Shown piece by piece: positions 1 to 6,638 of a DNA stretch of 15,062 nt. The stretch covers positions 1 to 15,062 of the forward strand of contig JBDTOO010000074.1 of the NCBI GenBank assembly GCA_039933215.1, read 5' to 3'. Positions within the stretch are counted from its first letter, which is position 1. Each line of letters opens with the position of its first letter. The position numbers and the translations under genes are program-made. Source of the stretch: JALYUA01 sp039933215. GTDB taxonomy: Bacteria > Acidobacteriota > Thermoanaerobaculia > UBA5066 > Gp7-AA6. The notes below the pieces were generated by a model. The model saw nothing but the letters and a program-made list of their open reading frames with translations. It had not been told where the DNA came from and made no database searches.

Positions 1-270
1 AACCGGGAGATCTCGTTCATCAACCAGCTCCGCAACATGCTCGTGATCGCGCGGGTGATGACGCGGGGAGCGCTCCTTCGCGATGAGTCGCGGGGCGCCC
101 ACTACAAGGTGCGCGACATCTCGAAGGGGCTCACGGAAGAGAACGCGCTGCCCCGCGACGACGCCAACTTCTTGAAGACGACGATCGCAGAGCACGGGCC
201 GGACGGACCCGCCATCAGCTACCTGCCCGTCGACACGAGCCTGATCCCGCCGCGGGCGAGGAAATATTGA
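1..270 (+). CDS. sdhA: Succinate dehydrogenase flavoprotein subunit, C-terminal end (5' truncated)
   Basis: Only the last 89 codons are present; the reading frame is open from base 1 and ends at TGA 268-270. SdhA is the FAD-bearing catalytic subunit that oxidises succinate to fumarate on the cytoplasmic face of the membrane complex. The visible part is the C-terminal helical/capping region: a helix with QLRNMLVIARVMTRGAL, then RDESRGAHYK, the conserved Arg-rich segment of the family, then FLKTTIAEHG. The wording ESRGAHYK followed by a short FLKTT tail resembles the Bacillus/delta-proteobacterial (menaquinone-type) SdhA more than the E. coli type. The stop codon overlaps the next ATG by one base, so sdhA and sdhB are translationally coupled. 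The FAD-linking His, the active site and the membrane anchor gene sdhC must lie upstream of the window. Confidence 0.93.
   Translation, partial: NREISFINQLRNMLVIARVMTRGALLRDESRGAHYKVRDISKGLTEENALPRDDANFLKTTIAEHGPDGPAISYLPVDTSLIPPRARKY
258..262 (+). promoter_or_regulatory. Shine-Dalgarno site for sdhB
   Basis: GAGGA sits seven bases before ATG 270, inside the last codons of sdhA. It favours ATG 270 over the in-frame TTG 267 or the in-frame ATG 294, although the latter also has a purine-rich stretch before it. Confidence 0.55.
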
Positions 271-1040
271 TGGCGGGAGAGAGGCGGGGCGCGATGAGCT
301 CGACGATCCGTCTTCGAGTGCGGCGGCAGGATACGCCGACCTCCAACCCGTACTGGGAGGATTACGAGACTCCGTACCGGGAACGACAGAACGTGATCTC
401 CGTCCTCATGGAGATGGCGAAGAACCCCCGGACCGCCGACGGGAAGCCGACGTCTCCCGTCGTTTACGACCGCGCCTGCCTCGAGGAGGTCTGCGGGTCC
501 TGCGCGATGCGGATCAACGGGGTTTCCCGGATGGCGTGCACGGCGCTGATCGATTCCCTGGAGCAGCCGATCCGTCTCGAGCCAATGGAGAAGTTCCCGG
601 TGAGGCGCGACCTCGCCGTCGACCGCCAGGTGATGTTCGAGTCTCTGAAGAGAGTTCGCGCCTGGATCCCCATCGACGGGACTTACGATCTCGGGCCGGG
701 GCCGCGCATGCCCGAGCCCGAGCGGCAGCAGGCGTACGAGTACTCGAAATGCATCACATGCGGAAACTGCCTCGATGTCTGTCCGCAGATCAACGACCGG
801 TCGAATTTCATCGGGGCGGCGCCCATCGCTCAGGCGCGCCTCTTCAACAGCCATCCGACGGGCGCCATGAACGCCGTCGACCGGCTCGAGGCCCTGATGG
901 GGGACGGCGGGATCGACGACTGCGGAAACGCCCAGAACTGCGTTCGCGCGTGCCCCAAGTCGATCCCGCTCACAACCGCCATCGCGGAGATGTATCGGGA
1001 CACGACGCGCCACGGACTCAAGAAGCTCTTCGGGACCTGA
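270..1040 (+). CDS. sdhB: Succinate dehydrogenase iron-sulfur subunit
   Basis: A 256-residue protein, the usual length for the family. SdhB passes electrons from the FAD of SdhA to the quinone site. All three cluster motifs are intact. C70, C75, C78 and C90 (CLEEVCGSC...MAC) bind the [2Fe-2S] cluster in the N-terminal ferredoxin domain. C161, C164, C167 and C171 (CITCGNCLDVCP) with C218, C224 and C228 (CGNAQNCVRACP) bind the [4Fe-4S] and [3Fe-4S] clusters in the C-terminal helical domain. The phrases LFNSHPTGAM and CGNAQNC are typical of the B. subtilis-like, menaquinone-type SdhB. I chose ATG 270, overlapping the sdhA stop as TGATG, with GAGGA upstream; ATG 294 remains possible and would remove eight residues. 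It is the last gene of an sdh operon; no terminator follows, only the heptad-repeat spacer. Confidence 0.97.
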   Translation: MAGERRGAMSSTIRLRVRRQDTPTSNPYWEDYETPYRERQNVISVLMEMAKNPRTADGKPTSPVVYDRACLEEVCGSCAMRINGVSRMACTALIDSLEQPIRLEPMEKFPVRRDLAVDRQVMFESLKRVRAWIPIDGTYDLGPGPRMPEPERQQAYEYSKCITCGNCLDVCPQINDRSNFIGAAPIAQARLFNSHPTGAMNAVDRLEALMGDGGIDDCGNAQNCVRACPKSIPLTTAIAEMYRDTTRHGLKKLFGT

Positions 1041-1046
1041 CGGGGC

Positions 1047-1213
1047 AGGTGACGGGTGACAGGTGACAGGTGACGGCAGCGCCGGGGTCCGTTACGGGAG
1101 TCCGCGGGGGCTACTGATACGCGTCACCCGTCACCGGTCACTCGTCGGGTGCTGACCGGACACCCGTCGGGTGCTGCTGACACCCGTCACCTGTCACCCG
1201 ACACCCATCACCT
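1047..1213. repeat. Opposed arrays of a 7-bp repeat (RGGTGAC / GTCACCY) forming a long inverted repeat
   Basis: The spacer between sdhB and sucC holds three runs of the same heptamer. Positions 1047-1074 carry four tandem copies of RGGTGAC. Positions 1123-1143 carry three copies of the complement, GTCACCC-like. Positions 1179-1213 carry five more (GACACCC, GTCACCT, GTCACCC, GACACCC, ATCACCT), exactly in 7-bp register. Positions 1047-1076 can pair with 1213-1184 with 27 of 30 bases matched; the middle run can compete for the same left arm. A separate direct repeat, CGTCGGGTGCTG, occurs at 1143-1154 and 1165-1176. There is no T tract, so it is not a simple terminator. The array ends six bases before the sucC -10 element. 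Confidence 0.85.
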
Positions 1214-1218
1214 CCGCC

Positions 1219-1224
1219 TATAAT
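1219..1224 (+). promoter_or_regulatory. -10 element of a sucC promoter
   Basis: A perfect TATAAT lies 12 bases before ATG 1237, in otherwise GC-rich DNA. A start about seven bases downstream would leave a leader of only a few bases. No clear -35 is seen; CCGACA at 1198-1203 has a short 15-bp spacer and lies within the repeat array. No Shine-Dalgarno sequence precedes the ATG. Confidence 0.6.
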
Positions 1225-1236
1225 CGCCCGCTCGTC

Positions 1237-2394
1237 ATGAAGGTCCACGAATACCAGGCCAAGTCGATCCTCGCCCGTTACGGCGTGGCCGTGCCGCGCG
1301 GCGAGGTCACAGACGACCCGGATGAGGCTCGGGCGATCGCCGCGCGTCTCGGCGGGCGCGCCGTCGTCAAGGCGCAGATCCACGCGGGAGGACGGGGCAA
1401 GGGGGGAGGCGTCAAGCTCGCCAAAGACCCCGACGAGGCCCGCGAGCTCGCGAAGAAGATCCTCGGGATGACGCTCGTCACGGCCCAGACCGGCCCGGAA
1501 GGGCGTGTGGTCCAGAAGGTCCTGGTCGAGGAGGCGCTCGAGATCGACCGCGAGCTCTACCTCTCGGTGACGCTCGACCGCGCCGAGGGCCTTCCCTCGA
1601 TGATGGCCTCGAAATCGGGCGGCATGGAGATCGAGGAGGTCGCGGCAAAGGATCCGAAGGCAATCGTCCGGGAGCTCCTCGATCCGTCTCTCGGGATGTT
1701 CCCGTTCCAGGCGCGCCGGCTGGCGTTCTCGCTCGGACTCTCCGGCCCGGCGTTTCAAAAGGCGCTGCAGTTTCTGCCGGCCCTCTTCCGCGCCTACGTC
1801 GACACGGACGCGTCGCTCGCCGAGGTCAACCCGCTCCTCATCACGAAGTCCGGCGACGTGCTCGCGCTCGACGCGAAGATGACCTTCGACGACAACGCAC
1901 TCTTCCGGCATCCCGACATCAAGGCGATGCGTGATCTGTCGGAGGAGGACGCCCTCGAGGTGGAGGCCTCAAAGTTCGGCTTGAACTACATCAAGCTCGA
2001 CGGCACCGTGGGCTGCATGGTCAACGGGGCCGGGCTGGCGATGGCGACGATGGACCTGGTGAAGCTCGCGGGCGGCTCGCCGGCGAACTTCCTGGACGTC
2101 GGCGGCGGCGCCAACGAGCAACAGGTGCAGAACGCGTTCCGGATCATCCTCTCGGACAAGAACGTGCAGGCGATCCTGATCAACATCTTCGGCGGCATCA
2201 TGCGCTGCGACATCATCGCCAACGGCGTCGTCGCGGCCGTGCGGGAGATGGGCCTGTCGCTTCCCGTCGTCGTGCGCCTCGAGGGCACAAACGTCGATCT
2301 CGGCAAGCAGATCCTGCGCGATTCGGGGCTGAAGATCACGCCGGCCGACGGCCTGGCCGACGCGGCGCGCAAGGTCGTGGAGGCGACGCGATGA
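1237..2394 (+). CDS. sucC: Succinyl-CoA synthetase (ADP/GDP-forming) beta subunit
   Basis: A 385-residue protein, matching the family length. It is the nucleotide-binding and succinate-binding half of the TCA enzyme that converts succinyl-CoA, phosphate and NDP to succinate, CoA and NTP. The start MKVHEYQAKSIL is the family's conserved N-terminus, which fixes ATG 1237. An ATP-grasp domain fills residues 1-240, with the VKAQIHAGGRGKGG loop at 44-57 and the metal-binding AEVNPL at 195-200. The C-terminal ligase/CoA domain (about 245-385) has FLDVGGGAN at 285-293 and NIFGGIMRCD at 316-325, which contact the phosphohistidine of SucD. The stop overlaps sucD as ATGA. There is no Shine-Dalgarno sequence; the TATAAT 12 bases upstream suggests a nearly leaderless message. 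Confidence 0.98.
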   Translation: MKVHEYQAKSILARYGVAVPRGEVTDDPDEARAIAARLGGRAVVKAQIHAGGRGKGGGVKLAKDPDEARELAKKILGMTLVTAQTGPEGRVVQKVLVEEALEIDRELYLSVTLDRAEGLPSMMASKSGGMEIEEVAAKDPKAIVRELLDPSLGMFPFQARRLAFSLGLSGPAFQKALQFLPALFRAYVDTDASLAEVNPLLITKSGDVLALDAKMTFDDNALFRHPDIKAMRDLSEEDALEVEASKFGLNYIKLDGTVGCMVNGAGLAMATMDLVKLAGGSPANFLDVGGGANEQQVQNAFRIILSDKNVQAILINIFGGIMRCDIIANGVVAAVREMGLSLPVVVRLEGTNVDLGKQILRDSGLKITPADGLADAARKVVEATR

Positions 2395-3275
2395 TCTGGG
2401 TCGGCAAGGAAACCCGTCTCCTGGTCCAGGGTCTGACCGGCCGGGAGGGAAGCTTCCACGCGCTCGCCTGCCGCGACTACGGGACGCAGGTCGTGGCGGG
2501 GGTCACGCCGGGCAAGGGCGGGACGCTGCACGAGGGCATCCCGGTCTTCGATACGGTCGCGGATGCCGTCGAGAAGACGGGCGCGAACGCTTCGATGATA
2601 TTCGTGCCGCCGCCGTTCGCGGCCGACGCGGTCGTCGAGGCCGCCGAGGCGGGAGTGGGCGTGATCGCCTGCATCACCGAAGGAATCCCCACGGTCGACA
2701 TGATCCGCGCCAGGGCGGCGCTCGCCCGCATGGCGGCGCGAGGAAAACCCGTTCGTCTCATCGGGCCGAACTGCCCGGGCATCATCACGCCGGGGGAGTG
2801 CAAGATCGGGATCATGCCGGGCCGGATCCACAAGCCCGGGTCGATCGGCGTCGTCTCCCGGTCCGGGACCCTCACTTACGAGGCGGTCGATCAGCTGACG
2901 CGCCTCGAGCTCGGGCAGTCGACCGTGATCGGCATCGGCGGCGACCCCGTCAACGGCACCAACTTCATCGACTGCCTGGCCGCGTTCCGCGACGACGCGG
3001 GAACGGAGGCCGTCGTTCTGATCGGCGAGATCGGCGGATCCGCGGAGGAGGAGGCAGCCTGCTGGATCGCCGGCAACTTCCGCAAGCCGGTGGTGGCCTT
3101 CATCGCGGGGCAGACGGCGCCGCCCGGCCGGCGGATGGGCCACGCGGGCGCGATCATCGCCGGCGGCCGCGGGACGGCGGCCGACAAGGTGAAGGCCCTC
3201 GAAGCGGCCGGTGTCGCCGTCGTCCGCTCGCCGGCCGAAATGGGAAGCCGGATGAAGGAAGTGCTCGGGCGATGA
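2391..3275 (+). CDS. sucD: Succinyl-CoA synthetase alpha subunit
   Basis: A 294-residue protein that pairs with SucC and carries the phosphorylated histidine and the CoA site. An N-terminal Rossmann CoA-binding domain covers about 1-125: LLVQGLTGREGSFH at 10-23 and VAGVTPGKGG at 35-44, with ACITEGIP at 93-100. The second domain follows, with RLIGPNCPGIITP at 122-134, VVSRSGTLTYE at 154-164 and IGIGGDPVNGT at 180-190. The catalytic histidine is H251 in GHAGAIIAGGRGTAADK. All family residues appear intact. It overlaps sucC by four bases (ATGA at 2391-2394) and is itself overlapped by the next gene in the same way, so three genes in a row are translationally coupled. Confidence 0.98.
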   Translation: MIWVGKETRLLVQGLTGREGSFHALACRDYGTQVVAGVTPGKGGTLHEGIPVFDTVADAVEKTGANASMIFVPPPFAADAVVEAAEAGVGVIACITEGIPTVDMIRARAALARMAARGKPVRLIGPNCPGIITPGECKIGIMPGRIHKPGSIGVVSRSGTLTYEAVDQLTRLELGQSTVIGIGGDPVNGTNFIDCLAAFRDDAGTEAVVLIGEIGGSAEEEAACWIAGNFRKPVVAFIAGQTAPPGRRMGHAGAIIAGGRGTAADKVKALEAAGVAVVRSPAEMGSRMKEVLGR

Positions 3276-3694
3276 ACGGGGCGGCGCTCTACGAAGAGAC
3301 CCAGGGCTTCGGTCCATGGATGTTCGCCGTCGCGGGCCTCGTGATCCTCCTCGTCGCCGCGCTCGGAACCCTGCGCATGAAGACGACCGTGAGCGCCGAC
3401 GGGGTCCAGATCCGATACGGCTTCCTGAGCACCACCCGCGTTCCGCTCCGCGACATCGCGAAGGCCCAGTCCGTCGTCTACAGCCCCGTGCGCGACTACG
3501 GCGGCTGGGGGATCCGCGGTTTCGGCCGCCGCCGGGCCTTGAACGCGCGGGGAAACCAGGGAGTCCTGCTCGTCCGGACCGACGGGTCCACGCTTCTCGT
3601 CGGGTCGCAGCGCCCGCGCGACCTCCTCTCCGCGCTCTCACGCGCGGGCGTCGCGACGGAGGACAAGCTGCCTCCCGACATCCGGGAATTCTGA
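3272..3694 (+). CDS. Small membrane-anchored protein with PH-like C-terminal part, function unknown
   Basis: A 140-residue protein that I do not recognise by name. One membrane segment lies at about residues 16-35 (WMFAVAGLVILLVAALGTL). The rest is a beta-rich soluble part that begins TVSADGVQIRYGFLSTTRVPLRDI, the pattern of bacterial PH-like (bPH) domains. It then has DYGGWGIRGFGRRRALNARG and ends with a strand-helix, DGSTLLVGSQRPRDLLSAL. The segment with GWGIR, then N.RGN.GVLL..DG and GS.RP..L recurs in unannotated bacterial membrane proteins as I remember them; the domain call rests on pattern only. The start overlaps the sucD stop (ATGA at 3272-3275), so expression is tied to sucCD. The ndk gene follows 21 bases later. 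No catalytic motif is seen. Confidence 0.82.
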   Translation: MNGAALYEETQGFGPWMFAVAGLVILLVAALGTLRMKTTVSADGVQIRYGFLSTTRVPLRDIAKAQSVVYSPVRDYGGWGIRGFGRRRALNARGNQGVLLVRTDGSTLLVGSQRPRDLLSALSRAGVATEDKLPPDIREF

Positions 3695-3715
3695 ACACGC
3701 GAAAGGGAACCCAAC

Positions 3716-4132
3716 TTGAGCGAAAGAACTCTGACGATTTTGAAGCCCGACGCGGTCGCCGCGGGCAAGGCGGGCGCGATCCTCGCGCAGCTCGAAGACG
3801 AGGGCTTCCGGATTGTGGGCTTGAAGAAGATCCGGCTCGCCCCGGATCAGGCGCGCGCGTTCTACGCCGTCCACCGCGAGCGCCCCTTCTTCGAAGGCCT
3901 CGTGCGGTTCATGACCGAGGGCCCGGTCGTCGTGGCCGCCCTGGAGCGCGGGGAAGCCGTTCCGCACCTGCGCAAGACGATGGGAGCCACCGATTCGAAG
4001 AAGGCCGAGTCCGGGACGGTGCGCAACCGGTTCGGAACCGACATCGAGCGCAACGCGATCCACGGCAGCGATTCCCCCGAGAATGCCGCGATCGAAATCT
4101 CCTTCTTCTTCGCGGGCTCCGAGCTGATCTGA
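3716..4132 (+). CDS. ndk: Nucleoside diphosphate kinase
   Basis: A 138-residue cytoplasmic enzyme that exchanges the gamma phosphate between NTPs and NDPs through a phosphohistidine. The N-terminus SERTLTILKPDAV carries the conserved Lys (K10). The active-site segment ERNAIHGSDSPENAA contains the phospho-accepting H116. GTVRNRFG at 100-107 is the usual nucleotide-contact region. The start is a TTG at 3716, the only sensible start before SERTL, and it has AAAGGG eight bases upstream. It lies 21 bases after the PH-like protein and is the last gene of the sucCD cluster. It can draw on the NTP made by succinyl-CoA synthetase, a reasonable functional link although the order here is the only evidence for it. 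It converges on the RNA methyltransferase gene with a 24-base gap. Confidence 0.97.
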   Translation: MSERTLTILKPDAVAAGKAGAILAQLEDEGFRIVGLKKIRLAPDQARAFYAVHRERPFFEGLVRFMTEGPVVVAALERGEAVPHLRKTMGATDSKKAESGTVRNRFGTDIERNAIHGSDSPENAAIEISFFFAGSELI

Positions 4133-4156
4133 GCCCGGTCCCGCGGGCCGGATCGT

Positions 4157-4894
4157 TCAGCCTTCGGAGCGGGATCTCCTCAGGCTGACCATCACGCGGT
4201 TCGCCACCCCTCTCAGGATCGCGGCTTCGCGCGCCGTGAGCGGGCGCCCGGCCACGATCTTTCTCCAGGCGCGCAGGGAGCGTTCCCGGTGGCCGGTGTC
4301 GTAGAAGCCGATGGCGTCCAGGGCCCGGTCCCAGTGCTCGACGGCGCCGTCGACGTCGCGCGCGGTCGCCCACTCCCGGGGCTCGGCGCCGGCGGCGGGG
4401 CTCTCCTCGGGCTCCGCCATGCGCGCCACCGCGAGGACCGCCGCGAGCGCGTGGGAGACGTTCAGGGTGGGGAACTCGGCGCGCGAGGGGAGGCGGAGGC
4501 TGACGGAGGCTTTCGAGCGCTCCTCTTCGGTCAGGCCGCTTCTCTCCGGCCCGAACACGAACGCCGTCCGCGCGTCGGGTCCGAGATCGGCGAGAAACCC
4601 GGGCAGCTCCGCGAGCGTCAGGGAGCGCTGCTCCTCCCGGCCGCGCAGGGAGGACGTCGCGATGACCGAGTCGAAATCGGCGATGGCGGCGGAGAGATCG
4701 GGGAACCGGCGGATGCTTCCGAGCAGGTCGTCGGCGCCGGAGGCGAGGCGCACCGCGTCCTCGTCCGGAAGGGCTGCCGGCTCGACCATGCGGAGATCCG
4801 TCACGCCGAAGTTCTTGGACACCCGCGCGGCGGAGCCGACGTTGCCGGGCGTGTGGGTCCGGACGAGCACGGCGGCGATTTCCCGGGGCGGCAC
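4157..4894 (-). CDS. TrmJ/TrmH-type (SpoU) RNA 2'-O-methyltransferase
   Basis: A 245-residue SPOUT-class methyltransferase, probably acting on tRNA. The three family motifs are in order. Motif 1 is VRTHTPGNVGSAARVSKNFG at 11-30, with the catalytic-type Arg and Asn. Motif 2 is FVFGPERSGLTEEE at 112-125. Motif 3 is LPSRAEFPTLNVSHALAAVL at 135-154, the trefoil-knot AdoMet loop; TLNVSHAL stands where TrmJ proteins usually have SLNLAQAV. The C-terminal tail RSLRAWRKIVAGRPLTAREAAILRG resembles the TrmJ C-terminus, which favours TrmJ (tRNA position 32) over TrmH or RlmB. I chose GTG 4894: the conserved domain starts right after it, and a GATAAT hexamer ends seven bases before it, with no Shine-Dalgarno sequence. 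The frame stays open far upstream only as antisense of the VWA gene. Confidence 0.88.
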   Translation of the reverse strand: MPPREIAAVLVRTHTPGNVGSAARVSKNFGVTDLRMVEPAALPDEDAVRLASGADDLLGSIRRFPDLSAAIADFDSVIATSSLRGREEQRSLTLAELPGFLADLGPDARTAFVFGPERSGLTEEERSKASVSLRLPSRAEFPTLNVSHALAAVLAVARMAEPEESPAAGAEPREWATARDVDGAVEHWDRALDAIGFYDTGHRERSLRAWRKIVAGRPLTAREAAILRGVANRVMVSLRRSRSEG

Positions 4895-4900
4895 GACCGG

Positions 4901-4907
4901 AATTATC
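4901..4907. promoter_or_regulatory. Overlapping divergent -10 elements between the methyltransferase and the VWA gene
   Basis: On the minus strand GATAAT (4907-4902, five of six consensus bases) ends seven bases before GTG 4894. On the plus strand the same bases read AATTAT (4901-4906, four of six) and could serve the VWA gene at 4937. The whole divergent spacer is only 42 bp, so any two separate promoters there must overlap. No convincing -35 was found on either strand. The minus-strand call is the stronger one. Confidence 0.4.
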
Positions 4908-4936
4908 GGGCAGGAAAGTTGCTTTTTCCCAGAGAG

Positions 4937-5989
4937 ATGCAGCTTTGGATCGGACGTTTCCTCGTGGCGACGATATTTGTCGCCTCGGCGGGAGCCGTCG
5001 CCGCCCAGACTCCGGACGCGATGGTCACCCCTCCGGCGGTGGTTGCCGCCACGCCGACGCCCGCGGCGCCCGCTCCGGCGCCCTCCCCATCCTCCCCGGT
5101 CCCCCCCTCGAAGGAGACGCCGCTGCCGACCTATTCGGACTTCGCGGGAAGCGAGTACGTGATGATCCCGGCCGTCGTCCTGGACCACAAGGGCCGGTTC
5201 GCCGATGGTCTCGAGAAGAAGGACTTCAAGCTGAACGCGGGCGGCATCGACGTCGACGTCGACACGTTCGAGCGGGACGACAATGCTCCGGCGTCGTTCG
5301 CGTTTCTCGTCGACACGTCGGGCAGCATGAAGCTCGCCGAGAAGCTGCAGAACGCCAAACGCGCCATCCGGCGCATCGTGCAGCAGCGCCGGACCGGCGA
5401 CGATTTTGCGCTCTTCGAGTTCGCCGAGGAAGAGGTGTCGCTCCTGTCGGATTTCTCGCCCGATCCGGCGAAGCTCTTCCATGCCCTCGACCGGCTCGAG
5501 GCCGGCGGCCGGACGGCCCTCTTCGACGCGGTCGCCGCGACCCCTTCCCGGATGATGCAGGGCAAGAACGGAAAGCGCGCCATACTGCTCTTCACCGACG
5601 GGGTGGACAACGCGAGCCGGCTCTCCGCCCTGGAAATGGCAGAGATCCTGCAGCAGGTCTCCGTGCCCGTCTACGCCGTGGGCATGAAGAACGCGGCGTT
5701 CGACCGATTGTCCGATGCGGAGCGCAAGGATCTGGCGCTGGACAACTTGAAATTGCTGTCCTACACGAGCGGAGGACAGCTCTTTCTCGCAGGCGGAGAG
5801 GAGGATCTGGAGCCGATCGCCGCGAAAATCGACGCGGAAATCCGGAAGCAATACCTATTGGGATTCGCGCCTTCGGGTCGAGGCGAGTTAAAATACCGAG
5901 TCGTAGTCGTGTCCATCGCGAAGCCCGGAAAGTGGACCATCCGGGCACGTCGGGGGTATCGGGGAACGGCACCCGCGGCGACACGTTAA
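4937..5989 (+). CDS. Secreted VWA-domain protein (VWFA-related acidobacterial type)
   Basis: A 350-residue exported protein. A Sec signal peptide (MQLWIGRFLVATIFVASAGA, cleavage likely after VAA at 23) is followed by a Pro/Ala-rich linker, residues 25-64. Next comes a short beta domain (about 72-115, VVLDHKGRFADGLEKKDFKL) typical of this family. The von Willebrand A domain spans about 118-310. Its metal site (MIDAS) looks complete: DTSGS at 126-130, T193 in GGRTALFDA and D221 in FTDGVDN. The C-terminus ends GKWTIRARRGYRG, the usual ending of the TIGR03436-type family, which is very common in Acidobacteria. The partner is unknown; the role is probably protein binding in the periplasm or at the surface. 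The start context is odd: AGAGAG abuts ATG 4937 with no spacer. An OmpA-type lipoprotein gene follows after 22 bases, so the two are likely co-transcribed. Confidence 0.9.
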   Translation: MQLWIGRFLVATIFVASAGAVAAQTPDAMVTPPAVVAATPTPAAPAPAPSPSSPVPPSKETPLPTYSDFAGSEYVMIPAVVLDHKGRFADGLEKKDFKLNAGGIDVDVDTFERDDNAPASFAFLVDTSGSMKLAEKLQNAKRAIRRIVQQRRTGDDFALFEFAEEEVSLLSDFSPDPAKLFHALDRLEAGGRTALFDAVAATPSRMMQGKNGKRAILLFTDGVDNASRLSALEMAEILQQVSVPVYAVGMKNAAFDRLSDAERKDLALDNLKLLSYTSGGQLFLAGGEEDLEPIAAKIDAEIRKQYLLGFAPSGRGELKYRVVVVSIAKPGKWTIRARRGYRGTAPAATR

Positions 5990-6011
5990 CCCTTTTGGCG
6001 AGGAGGCCTTC

Positions 6012-6638
6012 ATGACGGGAAAAAGACGAGGAATCCTGGTGGTCGGCGGGGCGCTGCTTCTAGGCACCTTCGGGCTGAGCGGCTGCGCTTCGAAGCGCTA
6101 CGTCGGCGAAGAGGTCTCCAAAAGCAGCGCTGCGTCGGAGAAACGGATCAACGAGGTCGAATCCCAGGTCGAGACCGCTCAGAGCAAGATCCGGGATCAC
6201 GACACGCGCATCTCGGAGCTCGACAAATCGACCCGGGACGCGCTCGAGCGCGCTCAGGCGGCCGGCAAGCTGGCCGAGGGCAAGTTCGTCTACTCGCTGG
6301 TCCTCTCCGACGACGCGGTGAAGTTCCCCACGAGCCGGTTCGCGCTCTCCAAGGAAGCCGAAGCGAAGCTCGCGGAGTTCGCTGAGAAGCTGAAGTCCGA
6401 GAACAAGAACGTGTACCTGGAGATCCAGGGGCACACGGACTCGAAGGGCACGCCGCAGCTCAATTACCGGCTGGGCGAGGCGCGCGCGGAAGCAGTCCGC
6501 CGCTACCTGAACAAGCAGGGCATCGCGCTCAACCGGATGTCGACCATCTCGTACGGCGAAGACGAGCCGGTGGCTCCGAACAAGTCGAAGGATGGCCGTT
6601 CCAAGAACCGCCGGGTCGTCGTCATCGTTCTCGCCTAG
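6012..6638 (+). CDS. OmpA-family lipoprotein with coiled-coil spacer
   Basis: A 208-residue protein. A lipoprotein signal ends in the lipobox LSGC with lipidated C25. Residues about 32-88 are a charged helical stretch predicted to form a coiled coil (EKRINEVESQVETAQSKIRD). The C-terminal OmpA/Pal-type peptidoglycan-binding domain covers about 95-208, with LEIQGHTDSKGTPQLN at 136-151, LGEARAEAVRRYL at 154-166 and SKNRRVVV near the end. D143 and R158 fit the residues that hold diaminopimelate in this family. It probably tethers the outer membrane to the cell wall. Compared with classical Pal, the coiled coil before the domain is extra. AGGAGG at 6001-6006 stands five bases before ATG 6012. It forms an operon with the VWA gene and is closed by an intrinsic terminator 22 bases after its stop. 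Confidence 0.92.
   Translation: MTGKRRGILVVGGALLLGTFGLSGCASKRYVGEEVSKSSAASEKRINEVESQVETAQSKIRDHDTRISELDKSTRDALERAQAAGKLAEGKFVYSLVLSDDAVKFPTSRFALSKEAEAKLAEFAEKLKSENKNVYLEIQGHTDSKGTPQLNYRLGEARAEAVRRYLNKQGIALNRMSTISYGEDEPVAPNKSKDGRSKNRRVVVIVLA

Noticed and set aside
1047..1213. The heptad arrays read as a CRISPR array.
   Set aside because: Repeat units are seven bases, with no spacers of constant length and no cas genes nearby.
4133..4148. Hairpin GCCCG...CGGGC between the convergent ndk and methyltransferase genes as a terminator.
   Set aside because: Only five base pairs and no T run on either strand.
2798..4188. Long plus-strand frames inside sucD, the PH-like gene and ndk.
   Set aside because: They are Arg/Pro-rich out-of-frame shadows of genes with clear family motifs.
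4895..5851. The long upstream extension of the minus-strand methyltransferase frame.
   Set aside because: It lies antisense to the VWA gene, which has a signal peptide, MIDAS and family ending; the methyltransferase domain begins at GTG 4894.
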